Source: Anaerolineaceae bacterium UBA5211
GTDB taxonomy: Bacteria > Chloroflexota > Anaerolineae > Anaerolineales > Anaerolineaceae
Direction: 5' to 3'
Length of the DNA stretch: 64,000 bases
Assembly: GCA_002412595.1 (NCBI GenBank)
Contig: DHVJ01000034.1
Location: 1 to 64,000 of the forward strand
Shown: in pieces, positions 1 to 8,069 of the stretch
Layout of the letters: every line of letters begins with the position of its first letter
Position numbering within the stretch: position 1 is the first letter of the stretch
The notes under the pieces: generated by a model
Database searches by the model: none
Told to the model about the DNA's origin: nothing
What the model saw: only the letters and a program-made list of their open reading frames with translations
Translations under genes and position numbers: made by a program

Positions 1-642
1 CTGCTGCGGCTGGAGATCCGCACCAAGGGCGAATCCATCCACGCCGGTATCGACGCCTGGCACCAGAAGACCAGCGGCCTGAACGCCGTGACCGCTCTGG
101 CGGACATCCTGCTGCGGCTGGAAAAGCTGAAGGTCGAGACCGACCCGGTCCCGGGCTTTGAGAACCTGGGCTTCACCATCACGCCCGGCACCATCTTCAA
201 CGGGGGCGTTTACGAAAGCATCGTACCCGAAGCCGCCAGCGCCATCATCGACATCCGCCTGCTGCCCGGTCAGGACGGCCAGGCTGTGCAGGAACGCGTG
301 GCCGAGATCGTGCGCGAAGTCGAGCGGGAGCGCCCGGGTTTGAAAACCGAGATCACCAAAAAGGTCGATATCTCCGGCGCGGCCATTCCGCTGGATCACC
401 CCCTGGCGACCATTGCGCAGGATTACACCAATATCTATCACGGCCAGCCTTGGCCCATTGCGGGGGCCGGGCCCGGCAACGAAGGTTACATGCTGATCGG
501 CGCGGGCATCCCGACCCTGTGCGGTTTCGGCGCCACCGGCGGCAACCCGCACGCACCGGACGAGTGGATTTTGTTATCCAGCCTGCCGCAAACCATCGCC
601 ATTTACGCAGGCATTATTCATGATTACCTAAACCAAATTTAA
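1..642 (+). CDS. M20 family metallopeptidase, C-terminal part (left edge cuts it)
   Basis: The reading frame is open at the left edge (LLRLEIRTKGESIHAG...), so only the C-terminal 213 residues are visible. KGESIHAG near the start is typical of the small dimerisation (lid) domain of ArgE/DapE/CPG2-like peptidases. The chain then returns to the catalytic domain with a Gly-rich loop (GAGPGNEGYM) and ends with GGNPHAPDEW, whose His is in the usual place for the last metal ligand of the family. These enzymes are two-metal amidohydrolases that deacylate amino acids or cleave dipeptides; the exact substrate cannot be told from this half. The stop is 9 nt before the next gene, so the two are probably co-transcribed. 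Family call is firm; specificity is unknown. Confidence 0.85.
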   Translation: MLRLEIRTKGESIHAGIDAWHQKTSGLNAVTALADILLRLEKLKVETDPVPGFENLGFTITPGTIFNGGVYESIVPEAASAIIDIRLLPGQDGQAVQERVAEIVREVERERPGLKTEITKKVDISGAAIPLDHPLATIAQDYTNIYHGQPWPIAGAGPGNEGYMLIGAGIPTLCGFGATGGNPHAPDEWILLSSLPQTIAIYAGIIHDYLNQI

Positions 643-651
643 GGAGAGAAC

Positions 652-1230
652 ATGTCACATCTTGATCGAGATCCCTGGGTGGACGTTAAAACCTATCACG
701 GTTTCGCGGCCGACCACGTCATTTCCGCGCTGCAGAAGGAAATTCGCCGCGGTCACGCCGAGAACGCCGCGCTGCTGGCTTATGAGATGGTCCTGACCAG
801 CCCGGCCATGGAAGAATATATGTGGCACCGCCTGAAAGTCATTTCGGTGGAAGACATCGGCTTCGGCGACCCCATGGCGCCCGTGCTGATCCAGAGCCTG
901 TATGAAATCACCAGCGCCTGCGACCATTCGGTGGGTGAACGCAAGCTGTATGCCATCCACGCTGTGCGCTACCTATGCGGATGCCAGAAGGACCGCTCCA
1001 GCGACGAGATGATCAACTGGATCATTCAAACGGTGGAGAACGGCGAGACCTTGCCGGTCATTCCCGATTATGCCCTGGACATGCACACCGCCGAAGGCCA
1101 GAAGAAGGGCCGCGGACGGCGTTTCTTTTACGAAGAAGCCACCAAAGTCTCGCCCGAATTATCCAACCGCGACCAGACTTACCGCGAGCGCATTATGAAA
1201 ATGCTGGATGAGGGCCAAATCAAGGATTAG
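652..1230 (+). CDS. Stand-alone RarA/MgsA C-terminal-like helical protein
   Basis: A 192-residue all-helical protein. Its middle (HRLKVISVEDIGFGDP, then ERKLYAIHAVRYLCG) matches the helical clamp-loader-like C-terminal domain of RarA/MgsA, the AAA+ ATPase acting at stalled replication forks, where the consensus is RRLVxxASEDIGLADP. The AAA+ part (Walker A/B) is absent: the protein begins with about 20 residues and goes straight into the helical domain. The ATG follows a good ribosome site (AAGGAGAG, 5 nt spacing). It is probably co-transcribed with the peptidase. It may be a domesticated oligomerisation or DNA-clamp domain; a role in replication is inference only. Confidence 0.7.
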   Translation: MSHLDRDPWVDVKTYHGFAADHVISALQKEIRRGHAENAALLAYEMVLTSPAMEEYMWHRLKVISVEDIGFGDPMAPVLIQSLYEITSACDHSVGERKLYAIHAVRYLCGCQKDRSSDEMINWIIQTVENGETLPVIPDYALDMHTAEGQKKGRGRRFFYEEATKVSPELSNRDQTYRERIMKMLDEGQIKD

Positions 1231-1252
1231 TATCGATAGCAAAAAGGAAAAA

Positions 1253-1289
1253 AACCGTTGTCTTGAGGTGATCAGACAACGGTTTTTTT
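1253..1289 (+). terminator. Rho-independent terminator
   Basis: Perfect 11-bp stem AACCGTTGTCT / AGACAACGGTT with a 10-nt loop, followed by a run of seven T. It starts 22 nt after the stop of the RarA-like gene and ends that transcript. Confidence 0.85.
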
Positions 1290-1390
1290 ATTCTCAATAA
1301 TCTTTTTTTGTTGGGTTTACTCAAAAATACTGAGTACAGGTGAAAACCTGACCTACACCAGCCATTCTATTTCCGAGCCAAAGGGGAGAA

Positions 1391-1429
1391 ATCTCGGCCG
1401 GTTTACCGGGTATGAATGCCGGCCGAGAT
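1391..1429. repeat. Long-arm inverted repeat in an intergenic mosaic
   Basis: Perfect 11-bp inverted repeat ATCTCGGCCGG (1391-1401) / CCGGCCGAGAT (1419-1429) with a 17-nt spacer. Flanking text (GGGGAGAA before, CCTTTCGCCCT and CTCAGGATGAC after) resembles dispersed palindromic elements of bacterial intergenic DNA. No T-tract follows, so a terminator is unlikely. Confidence 0.6.
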
Positions 1430-1492
1430 CCTTTCGCCCTGTGTTTTTTTTGAAAACTCACAGGACTCAGGATGACACCAAAGAGTTCTTTA

Positions 1493-1530
1493 CCCTCACC
1501 TCTGGTCCTCTCCCTTCCAGGGAGAGGAAG
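1493..1530. repeat. Intergenic repeat unit, copy 1
   Basis: CCTCACCTCTGGTCCTCTCC, then TTCC, then GGGAGAGGAAG. The core TCCTCTCCCT / AGGGAGAGGA is an imperfect hairpin. Two further copies lie at 1665-1704 and 1759-1797. Downstream at 1561-1636 is a second motif (GAACTTGAAAGGAGCATCTG ... CCATCTGTGGT) that recurs after copy 3. Confidence 0.65.
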
Positions 1531-1664
1531 TTGCGTCAATCAATAATCACAGGCCTTTGTAGAACTTGAAAGGAGCATCTGTGGGCGTTATCCACAGAAA
1601 TAAATCTTTGTTTATCCGTGGCCATCTGTGGTAAAGAATGCCTAAGAGAGTCTGAGATGTAAAC

Positions 1665-1704
1665 CACCCTCATCTCTGGTCCTATCTCTTCCAGGGAGAG
1701 GAAG
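1665..1704. repeat. Intergenic repeat unit, copy 2
   Basis: CCCTCATCTCTGGTCCTATC, then TCTTCCAGGGAGAGGAAG. It differs from copy 1 at a few positions and its hairpin arm is less perfect (TATCTC opposite GGGAGAG). Confidence 0.65.
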
Positions 1705-1758
1705 AACGCGATATGGTTTTCTCGGAGGCAGCCTAAGGAAATTGAATTCCGGCCGCTC

Positions 1759-1797
1759 ATCCTCACCTCTGATCCTCCCCTTCAAAGGGGAGGAAGT
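1759..1797. repeat. Intergenic repeat unit, copy 3
   Basis: ATCCTCACCTCTGATCCTCC, then CCTTCAAAGGGGAGGAAG. The arms CCTCCCCTT / AAGGGGAGG are perfect; the changes relative to copy 1 are compensatory (CTCTCCCT to CTCCCCTT with GGGAGAG to AGGGGAG), so the hairpin rather than the sequence appears conserved. It is followed at 1801-1875 by the second motif (GAATTTGAATGGACATCTG ... CCATCTGTGGT), also seen after copy 1. No gene is recognisable in 1290-1878. Confidence 0.65.
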
Positions 1798-1878
1798 ATA
1801 GAATTTGAATGGACATCTGTGTGTATTTTCCATAGAAGATCATCTGTTTTTTATCTGCGTCCATCTGTGGTGAGAAAA

Positions 1879-2835
1879 TTAATCTTTCAGATACTTATCA
1901 AAGAATGTCACCGTACGCTGGATGAAAAGCGGATCGGCATCACCATTACGGATGAAGGTATGCGGCTGATCCTCGTAGAAATAGCATTCATAATCCCGCC
2001 CGGCTGCCTGCAAATCTGCGCACAACGTGCGCGACCACTGCGGGTCGATGACCTCATCCAGTTCGCCGTGATGTACACTGAAAGCCGCGGTATCGCTGTC
2101 CAGGTCGTACACGTCAAATCCGGCCGACGCATTGGTGTAACGCTGGCTGACCGCGCCGTACAGCACGGCCGCTTTGATCTCCGGCACCAGGTTGAGCACG
2201 CGCAGGGCAATACCGCCGCCGATGCTGTGGCCCCAAATGCCCATGCGGCTCACATCGGCGTTCTCGAAAATGCCATCCTGCCCAGCCATCTGGCGCACGT
2301 AGGCCAGCAGGTTCATGACATCCACCGTGTAACCGGCCAGGTAATCGCGCGTCCGCCCGATCGAATCCGAGGGCGGGAAGTTGCGCATGTTGGGATGCAG
2401 TACAATGTAACCCTTGCGCGCGATGGAATCGGCGTAGCGGGTGGAATAGTCCAGCGTCTCGTATTCTTCAGCCGGAATGTAACCGTGCAGCGCGATGATC
2501 ACCGGGAAAGGTCCGTCACCCTTGGGAACGTTGACAAACCCGTGGATGTTCAACCCGTCGCTGTCATAGGTGATGTAATAGCGGGTGAATTCTTCCATTT
2601 CCTGCCAGGCGTATTCCACACGCAATTCACCATCGCCATAGCTGCGGCTGGCCAAAGCTTCCAATGAATATGGGCTTATGGCATCCACAGTAGGTGTTGG
2701 CTGCGGGGCGGCCTGTGTCTCCGCCGCGACGGTCAGTTCGTGCGCTTCCGTGCTGGCTGCTATATTGGTCTGCTGCGGGGAACAGGCGGTCAGAACCGCC
2801 AGCAATACAAATAGCCCAATTTTCTTGAAGGTCAT
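1879..2835 (-). CDS. Lipoprotein alpha/beta hydrolase (prolyl-oligopeptidase/dienelactone-hydrolase-like)
   Basis: 318 residues. The N-terminus is a lipoprotein signal (hydrophobic 5-15, lipobox LTAC with Cys18) followed by a Thr/Ala/Pro-rich linker, so the enzyme is expected on the outer face of the cytoplasmic membrane. The hydrolase fold follows: oxyanion region ALHGY (115-119), nucleophile elbow GHSIGG with Ser204, likely acid Asp264 (VIDPQW) and His292 (QPHTF). The triad is complete. This fold includes secreted esterases and acyl-peptidases; the substrate is not predictable. It is a single gene, separated from phosphofructokinase upstream by a terminator at 2913-2937. A long plus-strand frame at 1819-2667 is its antisense shadow. 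Confidence 0.8.
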   Translation of the reverse strand: MTFKKIGLFVLLAVLTACSPQQTNIAASTEAHELTVAAETQAAPQPTPTVDAISPYSLEALASRSYGDGELRVEYAWQEMEEFTRYYITYDSDGLNIHGFVNVPKGDGPFPVIIALHGYIPAEEYETLDYSTRYADSIARKGYIVLHPNMRNFPPSDSIGRTRDYLAGYTVDVMNLLAYVRQMAGQDGIFENADVSRMGIWGHSIGGGIALRVLNLVPEIKAAVLYGAVSQRYTNASAGFDVYDLDSDTAAFSVHHGELDEVIDPQWSRTLCADLQAAGRDYECYFYEDQPHTFIRNGDADPLFIQRTVTFFDKYLKD

Positions 2836-2908
2836 GATGTAATACCCTTTTTATTGATTAATATGATATTTTTTAATTTTACTAATTCTGATTAAAACAC
2901 ACAAAATA

Positions 2909-2937
2909 ATAAAAAATTGGGCCGGCGGCCCAATTTT
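2909..2937 (-). terminator. Rho-independent terminator of the phosphofructokinase gene
   Basis: Perfect 11-bp stem AAAATTGGGCC / GGCCCAATTTT with a 3-nt loop. On the minus strand the stem is followed by a T run. It lies 36 nt past the pfkA stop. Confidence 0.8.
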
Positions 2938-2972
2938 ATAAAACTCTAAGAAATTCTTGACGGCAATAAAAA

Positions 2973-4094
2973 TCAATCGCCCAAACAGGTACCCACCCGG
3001 CGGGCAGTATCCACCCAAATATGGTCCATCGGCACGGTGCGCAATTTATTCACCACACTCTCCAGCGGGACAGGTTTCATTTCCTGGCCTTTGACCGCCA
3101 CCATCACCCCATTTACCCCCTCGGAGATCAAGGCTGCCGCAGCCCCACCCAACTGCGAACCCAGCAAGCGATCGCGGGCAGAAGGTGTGCCGCCGCGCTG
3201 CACGTAACCCAGAATGGTCACACGCGCTTCCAGACCGGTCAAGGTCTCCAATTCCAGCGCCAGGCGCATCGTTTTTCCGGTCTGCTCAGTATAAAAAGCT
3301 TCCAAAGCTTCTTTAGCCTTGGCCTTCTCTTTTTTGTTTTCCGCCAGCATGATTTCTTCTTTTAATTCAGATTCCTTCTTGTGGTCATGGACGGACATGG
3401 CGCCTTCGGAAACCGCCACAATACTAAAATGCTTGCCACTGCGGCTGCGCTCCATAATGGCTTGCGCGATGTTGTCCGGGTCAAAAGGAATTTCCGGGAT
3501 GAGGATCACGTCCGCGCCGCCGGCAATGCCCGAGCCCAATGCCAGCCAACCAGCATTATGGCCCATCACTTCCACAATGATGATGCGGTGGTGGCTGTGA
3601 GCCGTGCTGTGCAGCCGGTCAATAGCATCCGTGGCAATCCCCAAAGCAGTGTCAAAACCCAGGGTTACATCTGTATTGGCGATGTCATTGTCAATCGTCT
3701 TGGGCATAGTGAGCACATTCAAGCCTTTTTCCATCAGGCTGTAAGCATTCTTCTGCGTACCACCGCCGCCCATGCAAACCAGCACATCCAAATGGTGTTT
3801 TTGATAAGTCTCCACCATCGCATCGCGCATATCCTGGTATTTTCCCCCCACCAGCATCTTGCGGGGTTTATCGCGGCTGGTACCCAGGATAGTGCCGCCC
3901 AAAGTCAGAATGCCCGACAATGCCGATTCATCCAGCAGAATGCAACGGTCTTGCAGCAAGCCGCGGAAACCGTCGTAAAAACCGACCAACTGCAGGTCAT
4001 AGCGGTATTCAGCTGATTTGCCCAGGCCGCGTAAAGCCGCATTCAAGCCAGGCGTATCCCCACCGGCAGTTAAAACCCCTACATTAATGGTCAT
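2973..4094 (-). CDS. pfkA: 6-phosphofructokinase (group III-like, probably ATP-dependent)
   Basis: Phosphorylates fructose 6-phosphate in glycolysis. The start is placed at the ATG giving [16 protein letters not shown], since GGAG stands 6 nt before it; an ATG 12 nt upstream lacks a site. Visible family motifs are the GGDTPGLN phosphoryl-donor loop, PKTIDNDI with the catalytic Asp, and MGHNAGWLA. The donor-site residue equivalent to E. coli Gly104 is Gly, which in this family points to ATP, while the Lys of PKTIDND is the Lys124 type shared with pyrophosphate enzymes; Gly104/Lys124 is the actinobacterial group III pattern. Oddity: the residue before Gly104 is Gly (MGGGGTQ) where Asp, a metal ligand, is usual. 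A charged helix (residues about 238-265, [20 protein letters not shown]) is inserted. It is monocistronic with its own terminator. Confidence 0.85.
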   Translation of the reverse strand: MTINVGVLTAGGDTPGLNAALRGLGKSAEYRYDLQLVGFYDGFRGLLQDRCILLDESALSGILTLGGTILGTSRDKPRKMLVGGKYQDMRDAMVETYQKHHLDVLVCMGGGGTQKNAYSLMEKGLNVLTMPKTIDNDIANTDVTLGFDTALGIATDAIDRLHSTAHSHHRIIIVEVMGHNAGWLALGSGIAGGADVILIPEIPFDPDNIAQAIMERSRSGKHFSIVAVSEGAMSVHDHKKESELKEEIMLAENKKEKAKAKEALEAFYTEQTGKTMRLALELETLTGLEARVTILGYVQRGGTPSARDRLLGSQLGGAAAALISEGVNGVMVAVKGQEMKPVPLESVVNKLRTVPMDHIWVDTARRVGTCLGD

Positions 4095-4130
4095 TTTTCG
4101 CTCCATTTATTATCATTTCTGTCTTTTATG

Positions 4131-4136
4131 ATTATA
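4131..4136 (-). promoter_or_regulatory. Probable -10 box for pfkA
   Basis: Perfect TATAAT on the minus strand, 37 nt upstream of the chosen pfkA start. The -35 region is weak (TGATTT at 18 bp), so this is a partial promoter call. Confidence 0.35.
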
Positions 4137-4201
4137 GATGAAAAAATGAAAGCAAAATCACCCCGATCTAAATGTCGCAAAAATAAAGGTTTGAGATATT
4201 A

Positions 4202-4227
4202 AAAATGCGGCCTTTCGGCCGCATTTT
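4202..4227 (-). terminator. Rho-independent terminator of the NfnSL operon
   Basis: Stem AAAATGCGGCC / GGCCGCATTTT with a 4-nt loop; on the minus strand a T run follows. It starts 21 nt past the stop of the NfnL-like gene. Confidence 0.8.
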
Positions 4228-4247
4228 ATTTTTCTTATGAGCTTGTA

Positions 4248-5672
4248 TTAGAGCTGCGACAAATAGTCGTGGATAGATTGCGCAGCCTGACGCCCAGCCC
4301 CCATGGCCGAAATGACTGTCGCGCCGCCAGTGACAATGTCGCCGCCGGCATAAACACCCTGCTTGGCCGTTTGCAAAGATTGCGGGTTAACTTCCAAAGT
4401 GCCGCGGCGCGTGAACTGTAATTCAGGCGCGTCACGCAGCAATGGATTGCTGCCATTGCCAATGGCAATCACTGCCAAATCAAGGTCAAGCGTAAATTCA
4501 GAGCCTTCCACCGGCAGCGGGCGGCGGCGGCCGCTCGCATCCGGTTCGCCCAATTGCATACGCTGCAAGCGTACACCCTTGAGCCAGCCTTCGCCATTAT
4601 CCAGAAATTCCAGCGGTGCGGCCAGGAAAGTAAACTGGACGCCTTCTTCCTTGGCATGTTCCACTTCTTCGTGCCGCGCGGGCATTTCTTCTTCCGAACG
4701 GCGGTAAATAATATGCACATCTTTGGCACCCAAACGCAACGCCGTGCGGGCAGAGTCCAGCGCGGTATTACCCGCTCCGAAAACCGCCACAACTTTGTCT
4801 TTGAAGTCAAAAATAGGCGTTATAGCCTCTTTCTGGTAAGCCTTCATCAGGTTGACGCGTGTGAGCAATTCGTTGGAAGAATAAATGCCAATCAGTTCTT
4901 CGCCCGGAATTCCCAGGAAATTGGGCAGACCGGCGCCGGCGCCGATGAAAACGGCGTCATAGCCCTGATCGTCAAACAATTCATTGAGGGTCAGGGTCTT
5001 CCCGATGACCACATTCTTTTCAAATTTCACTCCCAAACGACGCAGCACATCCACTTCGTAAGCCACGATAGATTTGGGTAAACGAAATTCCGGAATACCA
5101 TAGATCAACACACCGCCGAAGGCATGCAGAGCCTCATAAACTGTCACTGCATGGCCAAAGCGGATCAAGTCGCCCGCGCAAGCCAGCGAGGAAGGACCGG
5201 AACCGATCAAAGCCACCTTCTTGCCGGTGGGCGCGGGCAATTCGCCCTGCGGCCGGGCCGCACGATCCGCTGCGGTGCTGTCAGCGGTAAAGCGCTCCAG
5301 GCTGCCGATAGCTACCGATTGTCCTTTTTTACCTAATATACACTGGGATTCACAGAATTTTTCCTGGGGGCAAACCCGACCGCAAACGGCCGGGAGCAGG
5401 TTATCCTGCAAAATCGCGTCAGCGGCGCCCAGCATATTATCCGCCAGGATCTGGTCGATAAAATCGGGAATATGCACGTGCACCGGGCAGCCCTGGCTGC
5501 AGGGTGCGTCTTTGCACTGTAAGCAGCGCTGCGCTTCTTCACGAGCCAATTCAAGGCTGAAACCCTGGTTGACTTCATTAAAATTTTCTACGCGTTCCTG
5601 CGGAAGCTGCGCCGGCATGCTGTGGCGCTGAATCTGCATGCGTTCCTTGAGCGGCAGTGGATTATTGGTCAT
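4248..5672 (-). CDS. nfnL: NfnL-like NADPH-binding flavo-iron-sulfur subunit (glutamate synthase small-subunit family)
   Basis: 474 residues from the ATG giving MTNNPLPLKE, which overlaps the nfnS stop by 11 nt; a frame open 19 residues further upstream would intrude into nfnS. The N-terminus holds two four-Cys sets for 4Fe-4S clusters: CLQCKDAPCSQGC (Cys50, 53, 58, 62) and CGRVCPQEKFCESQC (Cys97, 101, 107, 111). An FAD-binding GSGPSSLACAG (about 151) and an NADPH-binding GAGNTALDSAR (about 300) follow, with GGD (YAGGDIVTGG) near the end. This is the GltD/SudA/NfnL family. Pairing with the NfnS-type subunit, with no glutamate synthase large subunit nearby, argues for electron-bifurcating NADH-dependent ferredoxin:NADP+ oxidoreductase. 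Sulfide dehydrogenase (SudAB) is the named alternative and cannot be separated by sequence reading alone. Confidence 0.8.
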   Translation of the reverse strand: MTNNPLPLKERMQIQRHSMPAQLPQERVENFNEVNQGFSLELAREEAQRCLQCKDAPCSQGCPVHVHIPDFIDQILADNMLGAADAILQDNLLPAVCGRVCPQEKFCESQCILGKKGQSVAIGSLERFTADSTAADRAARPQGELPAPTGKKVALIGSGPSSLACAGDLIRFGHAVTVYEALHAFGGVLIYGIPEFRLPKSIVAYEVDVLRRLGVKFEKNVVIGKTLTLNELFDDQGYDAVFIGAGAGLPNFLGIPGEELIGIYSSNELLTRVNLMKAYQKEAITPIFDFKDKVVAVFGAGNTALDSARTALRLGAKDVHIIYRRSEEEMPARHEEVEHAKEEGVQFTFLAAPLEFLDNGEGWLKGVRLQRMQLGEPDASGRRRPLPVEGSEFTLDLDLAVIAIGNGSNPLLRDAPELQFTRRGTLEVNPQSLQTAKQGVYAGGDIVTGGATVISAMGAGRQAAQSIHDYLSQL

Positions 5673-6516
5673 GCTGCACCGCCTCAATTTCCGCCTCCAG
5701 CTTGCAGGCGTGTTCTTTTTCCTGTTCAATACCGCGGTAGGCGTTGTTGCGACGCATCAGGCTGTCGAAATCCACCTGGTGCGCGTCAAATTCCGGCCCA
5801 TCCACGCACACGAACACGATCTTTCCGCCCACCAACGCGCGGCAGCCGCCGCACATGCCAATGCCATCCACCATGATAGGATTCAAACTGACCACTGTGG
5901 GGGTTTTATGTTCGCGGGTAATATCGGAAATAAAACGCATCATTGGCAAAGGCCCAGCCGCGATCACGCGGTCGATTTTCTCGCCGCGCGCGTAAAGGCC
6001 TTTCAAATACTCGGTCACAAAACCTTTCACGCCGTAAGAACCATCGTCCGTGGCCATGATCAGCTCATCGGAAATCTCACGCAGGTCATCTTCCAGGATA
6101 ACAAAACTCTTATCGCGTGAACCGCTGATGGTAATGATGCGGTTGCCGGCTTCTTTAAGGGACTGGGCAACAGCAAATGCCACAGCCGTGCCCACGCCGC
6201 CGCCTACGATCACCACTGTACCGTATTTTTCAATTTCTGAGGGCTTACCCAATGGGCCTAACAGATCCGCCACCGCCTGTCCCTTTTCCAGGGTACATAA
6301 CTGGCGGGTGGATAACCCAATGGCTTTGACAATCAGGGTAATGGTTCCAGCTTGCGGGTCTGTTTTCATAATCGTCAACGGCACCCGTTCACTGGTATCC
6401 AGCGGCCTCAAAACAATAAATTGCCCGGCCTTGAACTTTTTCGCGATCAAAGGGGCAGCGATTTCCAACCGGTAAACATCCGGCGCGATCTTGGTTTTAT
6501 TTATAATTTCAAACAT
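5662..6516 (-). CDS. nfnS: NfnS-like FAD/2Fe-2S ferredoxin-NADP+ reductase subunit
   Basis: 284 residues from MFEIINKTK. It belongs to the dihydroorotate dehydrogenase electron-transfer (PyrK)/SudB/NfnS family: an FAD domain with RVPLTIM in the flavin-binding place, an NAD domain opening with VVIVGGGVGTAVAFAVAQ, the AAGPLPMMR motif, and a C-terminal cluster motif (MCGGCRALVGG then FVCVDGPEFD) giving the Cys set for 2Fe-2S. In Nfn this subunit carries the bifurcating flavin's partner chemistry with NADH. It is first in a two-gene operon with nfnL. The start lacks a Shine-Dalgarno; a promoter at 6534-6562 would give a leader of only about 11 nt, which fits. A TTG 18 nt upstream is a poorer start. 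Confidence 0.8.
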   Translation of the reverse strand: MFEIINKTKIAPDVYRLEIAAPLIAKKFKAGQFIVLRPLDTSERVPLTIMKTDPQAGTITLIVKAIGLSTRQLCTLEKGQAVADLLGPLGKPSEIEKYGTVVIVGGGVGTAVAFAVAQSLKEAGNRIITISGSRDKSFVILEDDLREISDELIMATDDGSYGVKGFVTEYLKGLYARGEKIDRVIAAGPLPMMRFISDITREHKTPTVVSLNPIMVDGIGMCGGCRALVGGKIVFVCVDGPEFDAHQVDFDSLMRRNNAYRGIEQEKEHACKLEAEIEAVQHDQ

Positions 6517-6533
6517 AGTTTTTAACCCGCACA

Positions 6534-6562
6534 AGTATAAACGATAATTATTATTCTGCTAA
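6534..6562 (-). promoter_or_regulatory. Sigma-70 promoter for nfnSL
   Basis: On the minus strand TTAGCA (6562-6557), 17-bp spacer, TATACT (6539-6534). Matches are 4/6 and 5/6 to consensus. Predicted start of transcription near 6527. Confidence 0.5.
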
Positions 6563-6565
6563 ACG

Positions 6566-6769
6566 CTAAACTTTCCCGGCCTGCACCAGGCGGGCAAAAT
6601 GTTCAAAAGAACGGTCGTAGGTGCTTTCCGCATCAGCGGGGAAGGCGCAAGCCGGCAATTCGCGGCTGCGCAGGTGAAAACTGATACATTCACAGCAAAT
6701 CCCTTTACGCGAGCAGGGTTCATAACTGCAATTACAATGGGTTAAATTTGTAGTTTTTTTGCATTCCAT
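6566..6769 (-). CDS. Small Cys-rich protein, DUF6485-like
   Basis: 67 residues from [14 protein letters not shown] with 6-nt spacing fixes this ATG, and the upstream extension should be dropped. The pattern C-x8-CNC-x5-C-x4-GICCEC then [14 protein letters not shown] matches the small DUF6485 family found mainly in anaerobes. The seven clustered Cys suggest zinc or iron-sulfur binding; no function is known. It is transcribed toward nfnS and ends 49 nt before its start, so it could be co-regulated. A strong -10 (TATAAT, minus strand 6812-6807) lies upstream with no clear -35. Confidence 0.7.
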   Translation of the reverse strand: MECKKTTNLTHCNCSYEPCSRKGICCECISFHLRSRELPACAFPADAESTYDRSFEHFARLVQAGKV

Positions 6770-6854
6770 GAGGGTTCTCCTGAACGTTTTTTGGCACCGA
6801 AATTGCATTATACTCATAAGTCCAACCAATTTATTGTAAGATTGTAGTATAGAA

Positions 6855-8057
6855 ATGGTTCAGAAAAAGATGATGAAACCTAAAACAGAGCCCGACCTCA
6901 CAATATTGATCCAACAAGCACGCCAGGCCCTTGCCCAAGGGGAAAAAGTGCAAGCGCGTAAATTAGCCCTGCTTGCCACCGCTGACCCAGTCCAGGAAGA
7001 ACAAGGCTGGTTGATCCTGGCTTCGCTCAGCGAGCCGCAGCAAGCGCTGTCTTACATTGAAAATGCGCTGAAAGCCAATCCGGATAGCCAGGCTGCGCGC
7101 AAGGCCATCCGCCTGATATATCGCCAAATGGATGCCGAAGGGAAAACCCCTGCAGAGCTCCCGGCTGTTCCGCCTATCAAGTTATTGGAAGATACAGCCC
7201 CTATCCCTGTTTTGGATAAAGCACCCATGGTGAAATTACCGCAGGCAGAATTACCAACACCTGAAAAGACGGAATCAGAAAATAAAGTAAACAAACCCGG
7301 CAAGGCAATTGAAAAAGCCGCCGAAGAAAGCCTGATTCCCCGGGAATCCCGAGAAGTTACAGACTCTCCTGCAACCGCTAAGAAAGCCAACCTGCGTCAC
7401 AAACTTCGCCAGCGGGCTGGCCAGAAAGAGGAAATCACTGCCGGTGAAGCTGTCAGCCCCACCGAAGAGCCATCCCCGAAGATTTCTCAGAAAAACAAAA
7501 TTGAAAAATCGCACAAAATCGTTCGGGAACCGGATGCTGAGGCTGTGGAACTCCCGGCAGCAGCGGTCCAACAGGAAAACCTAGCTGAAAGCATAGCCTT
7601 ACAGCCCAAAGAACCGCAGCCTGCGCTGGAAACCAAATCACCCCCGGAAAGTCCGGCGGACACACAAACGGCGGTTGCGCCGGAAGATTCAGCCAGCAGC
7701 CAAGCGGTCGAAGCAAAACCTGTTACGTCTGCCTCCCTGCCCGCTGAAGCGGTACCCGCAAAGTCAGCCGAAGTTTTACCCGCCGCGCATGAGGCGCCTG
7801 CCCCCGACCAAACGCAAAATCAGCCCGCCGAAAAGGCAGTGGCGGAAATAATGAGCGGGAAAACAAACCGCAAAATCGCAGTCAATAAACCGGAACAGAG
7901 CCCCCATCCGGAGACAACCAGTGAGGCTGAACAGACTGGATTGCAAAACAGCAAGCAGGACCCCGCTAACGTAGATACCATTGAATTGATCCTGGTATCC
8001 GTGGCAGCCATTCTGCTGCCATTGCTGGTTTTCCTGTATTTCTACCTGACCAAGTGA
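6855..8057 (+). CDS. Tail-anchored protein with TPR-like head and long disordered Glu/Pro/Ala stretch
   Basis: 400 residues, unrecognised. Residues about 15-95 are helical and TPR-like ([20 protein letters not shown] ... [15 protein letters not shown]). Residues about 110-370 are low-complexity, rich in Pro, Ala, Glu and Lys and surely disordered. The end is a single transmembrane helix ([20 protein letters not shown]) followed by TK, giving a tail anchor with the bulk in the cytoplasm. ATG at 6855 is followed closely by a second possible start at MMKP. Only 12 nt separate it from the next gene, a lipoprotein, so the pair is probably one transcript. Function unknown. Confidence 0.75.
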   Translation: MVQKKMMKPKTEPDLTILIQQARQALAQGEKVQARKLALLATADPVQEEQGWLILASLSEPQQALSYIENALKANPDSQAARKAIRLIYRQMDAEGKTPAELPAVPPIKLLEDTAPIPVLDKAPMVKLPQAELPTPEKTESENKVNKPGKAIEKAAEESLIPRESREVTDSPATAKKANLRHKLRQRAGQKEEITAGEAVSPTEEPSPKISQKNKIEKSHKIVREPDAEAVELPAAAVQQENLAESIALQPKEPQPALETKSPPESPADTQTAVAPEDSASSQAVEAKPVTSASLPAEAVPAKSAEVLPAAHEAPAPDQTQNQPAEKAVAEIMSGKTNRKIAVNKPEQSPHPETTSEAEQTGLQNSKQDPANVDTIELILVSVAAILLPLLVFLYFYLTK

Positions 8058-8069
8058 AATTAATTCTAT

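Noticed and set aside
1493..1797. CRISPR array
   Set aside because: Only three diverged copies with unequal spacing (about 135 and 55 nt) and hairpin cores; no cas gene.
1819..2667. 282-codon plus-strand reading frame
   Set aside because: It is the antisense of the hydrolase gene, which has a lipobox and full catalytic triad; the plus-strand protein is His/Val-rich and like nothing known.
3381..4016. 211-codon plus-strand frame
   Set aside because: Antisense of phosphofructokinase; no ribosome site and no recognisable domain.
4248..5672. Glutamate synthase small subunit (GltD)
   Set aside because: No large subunit is adjacent and the directly coupled partner is an NfnS/SudB-type protein.
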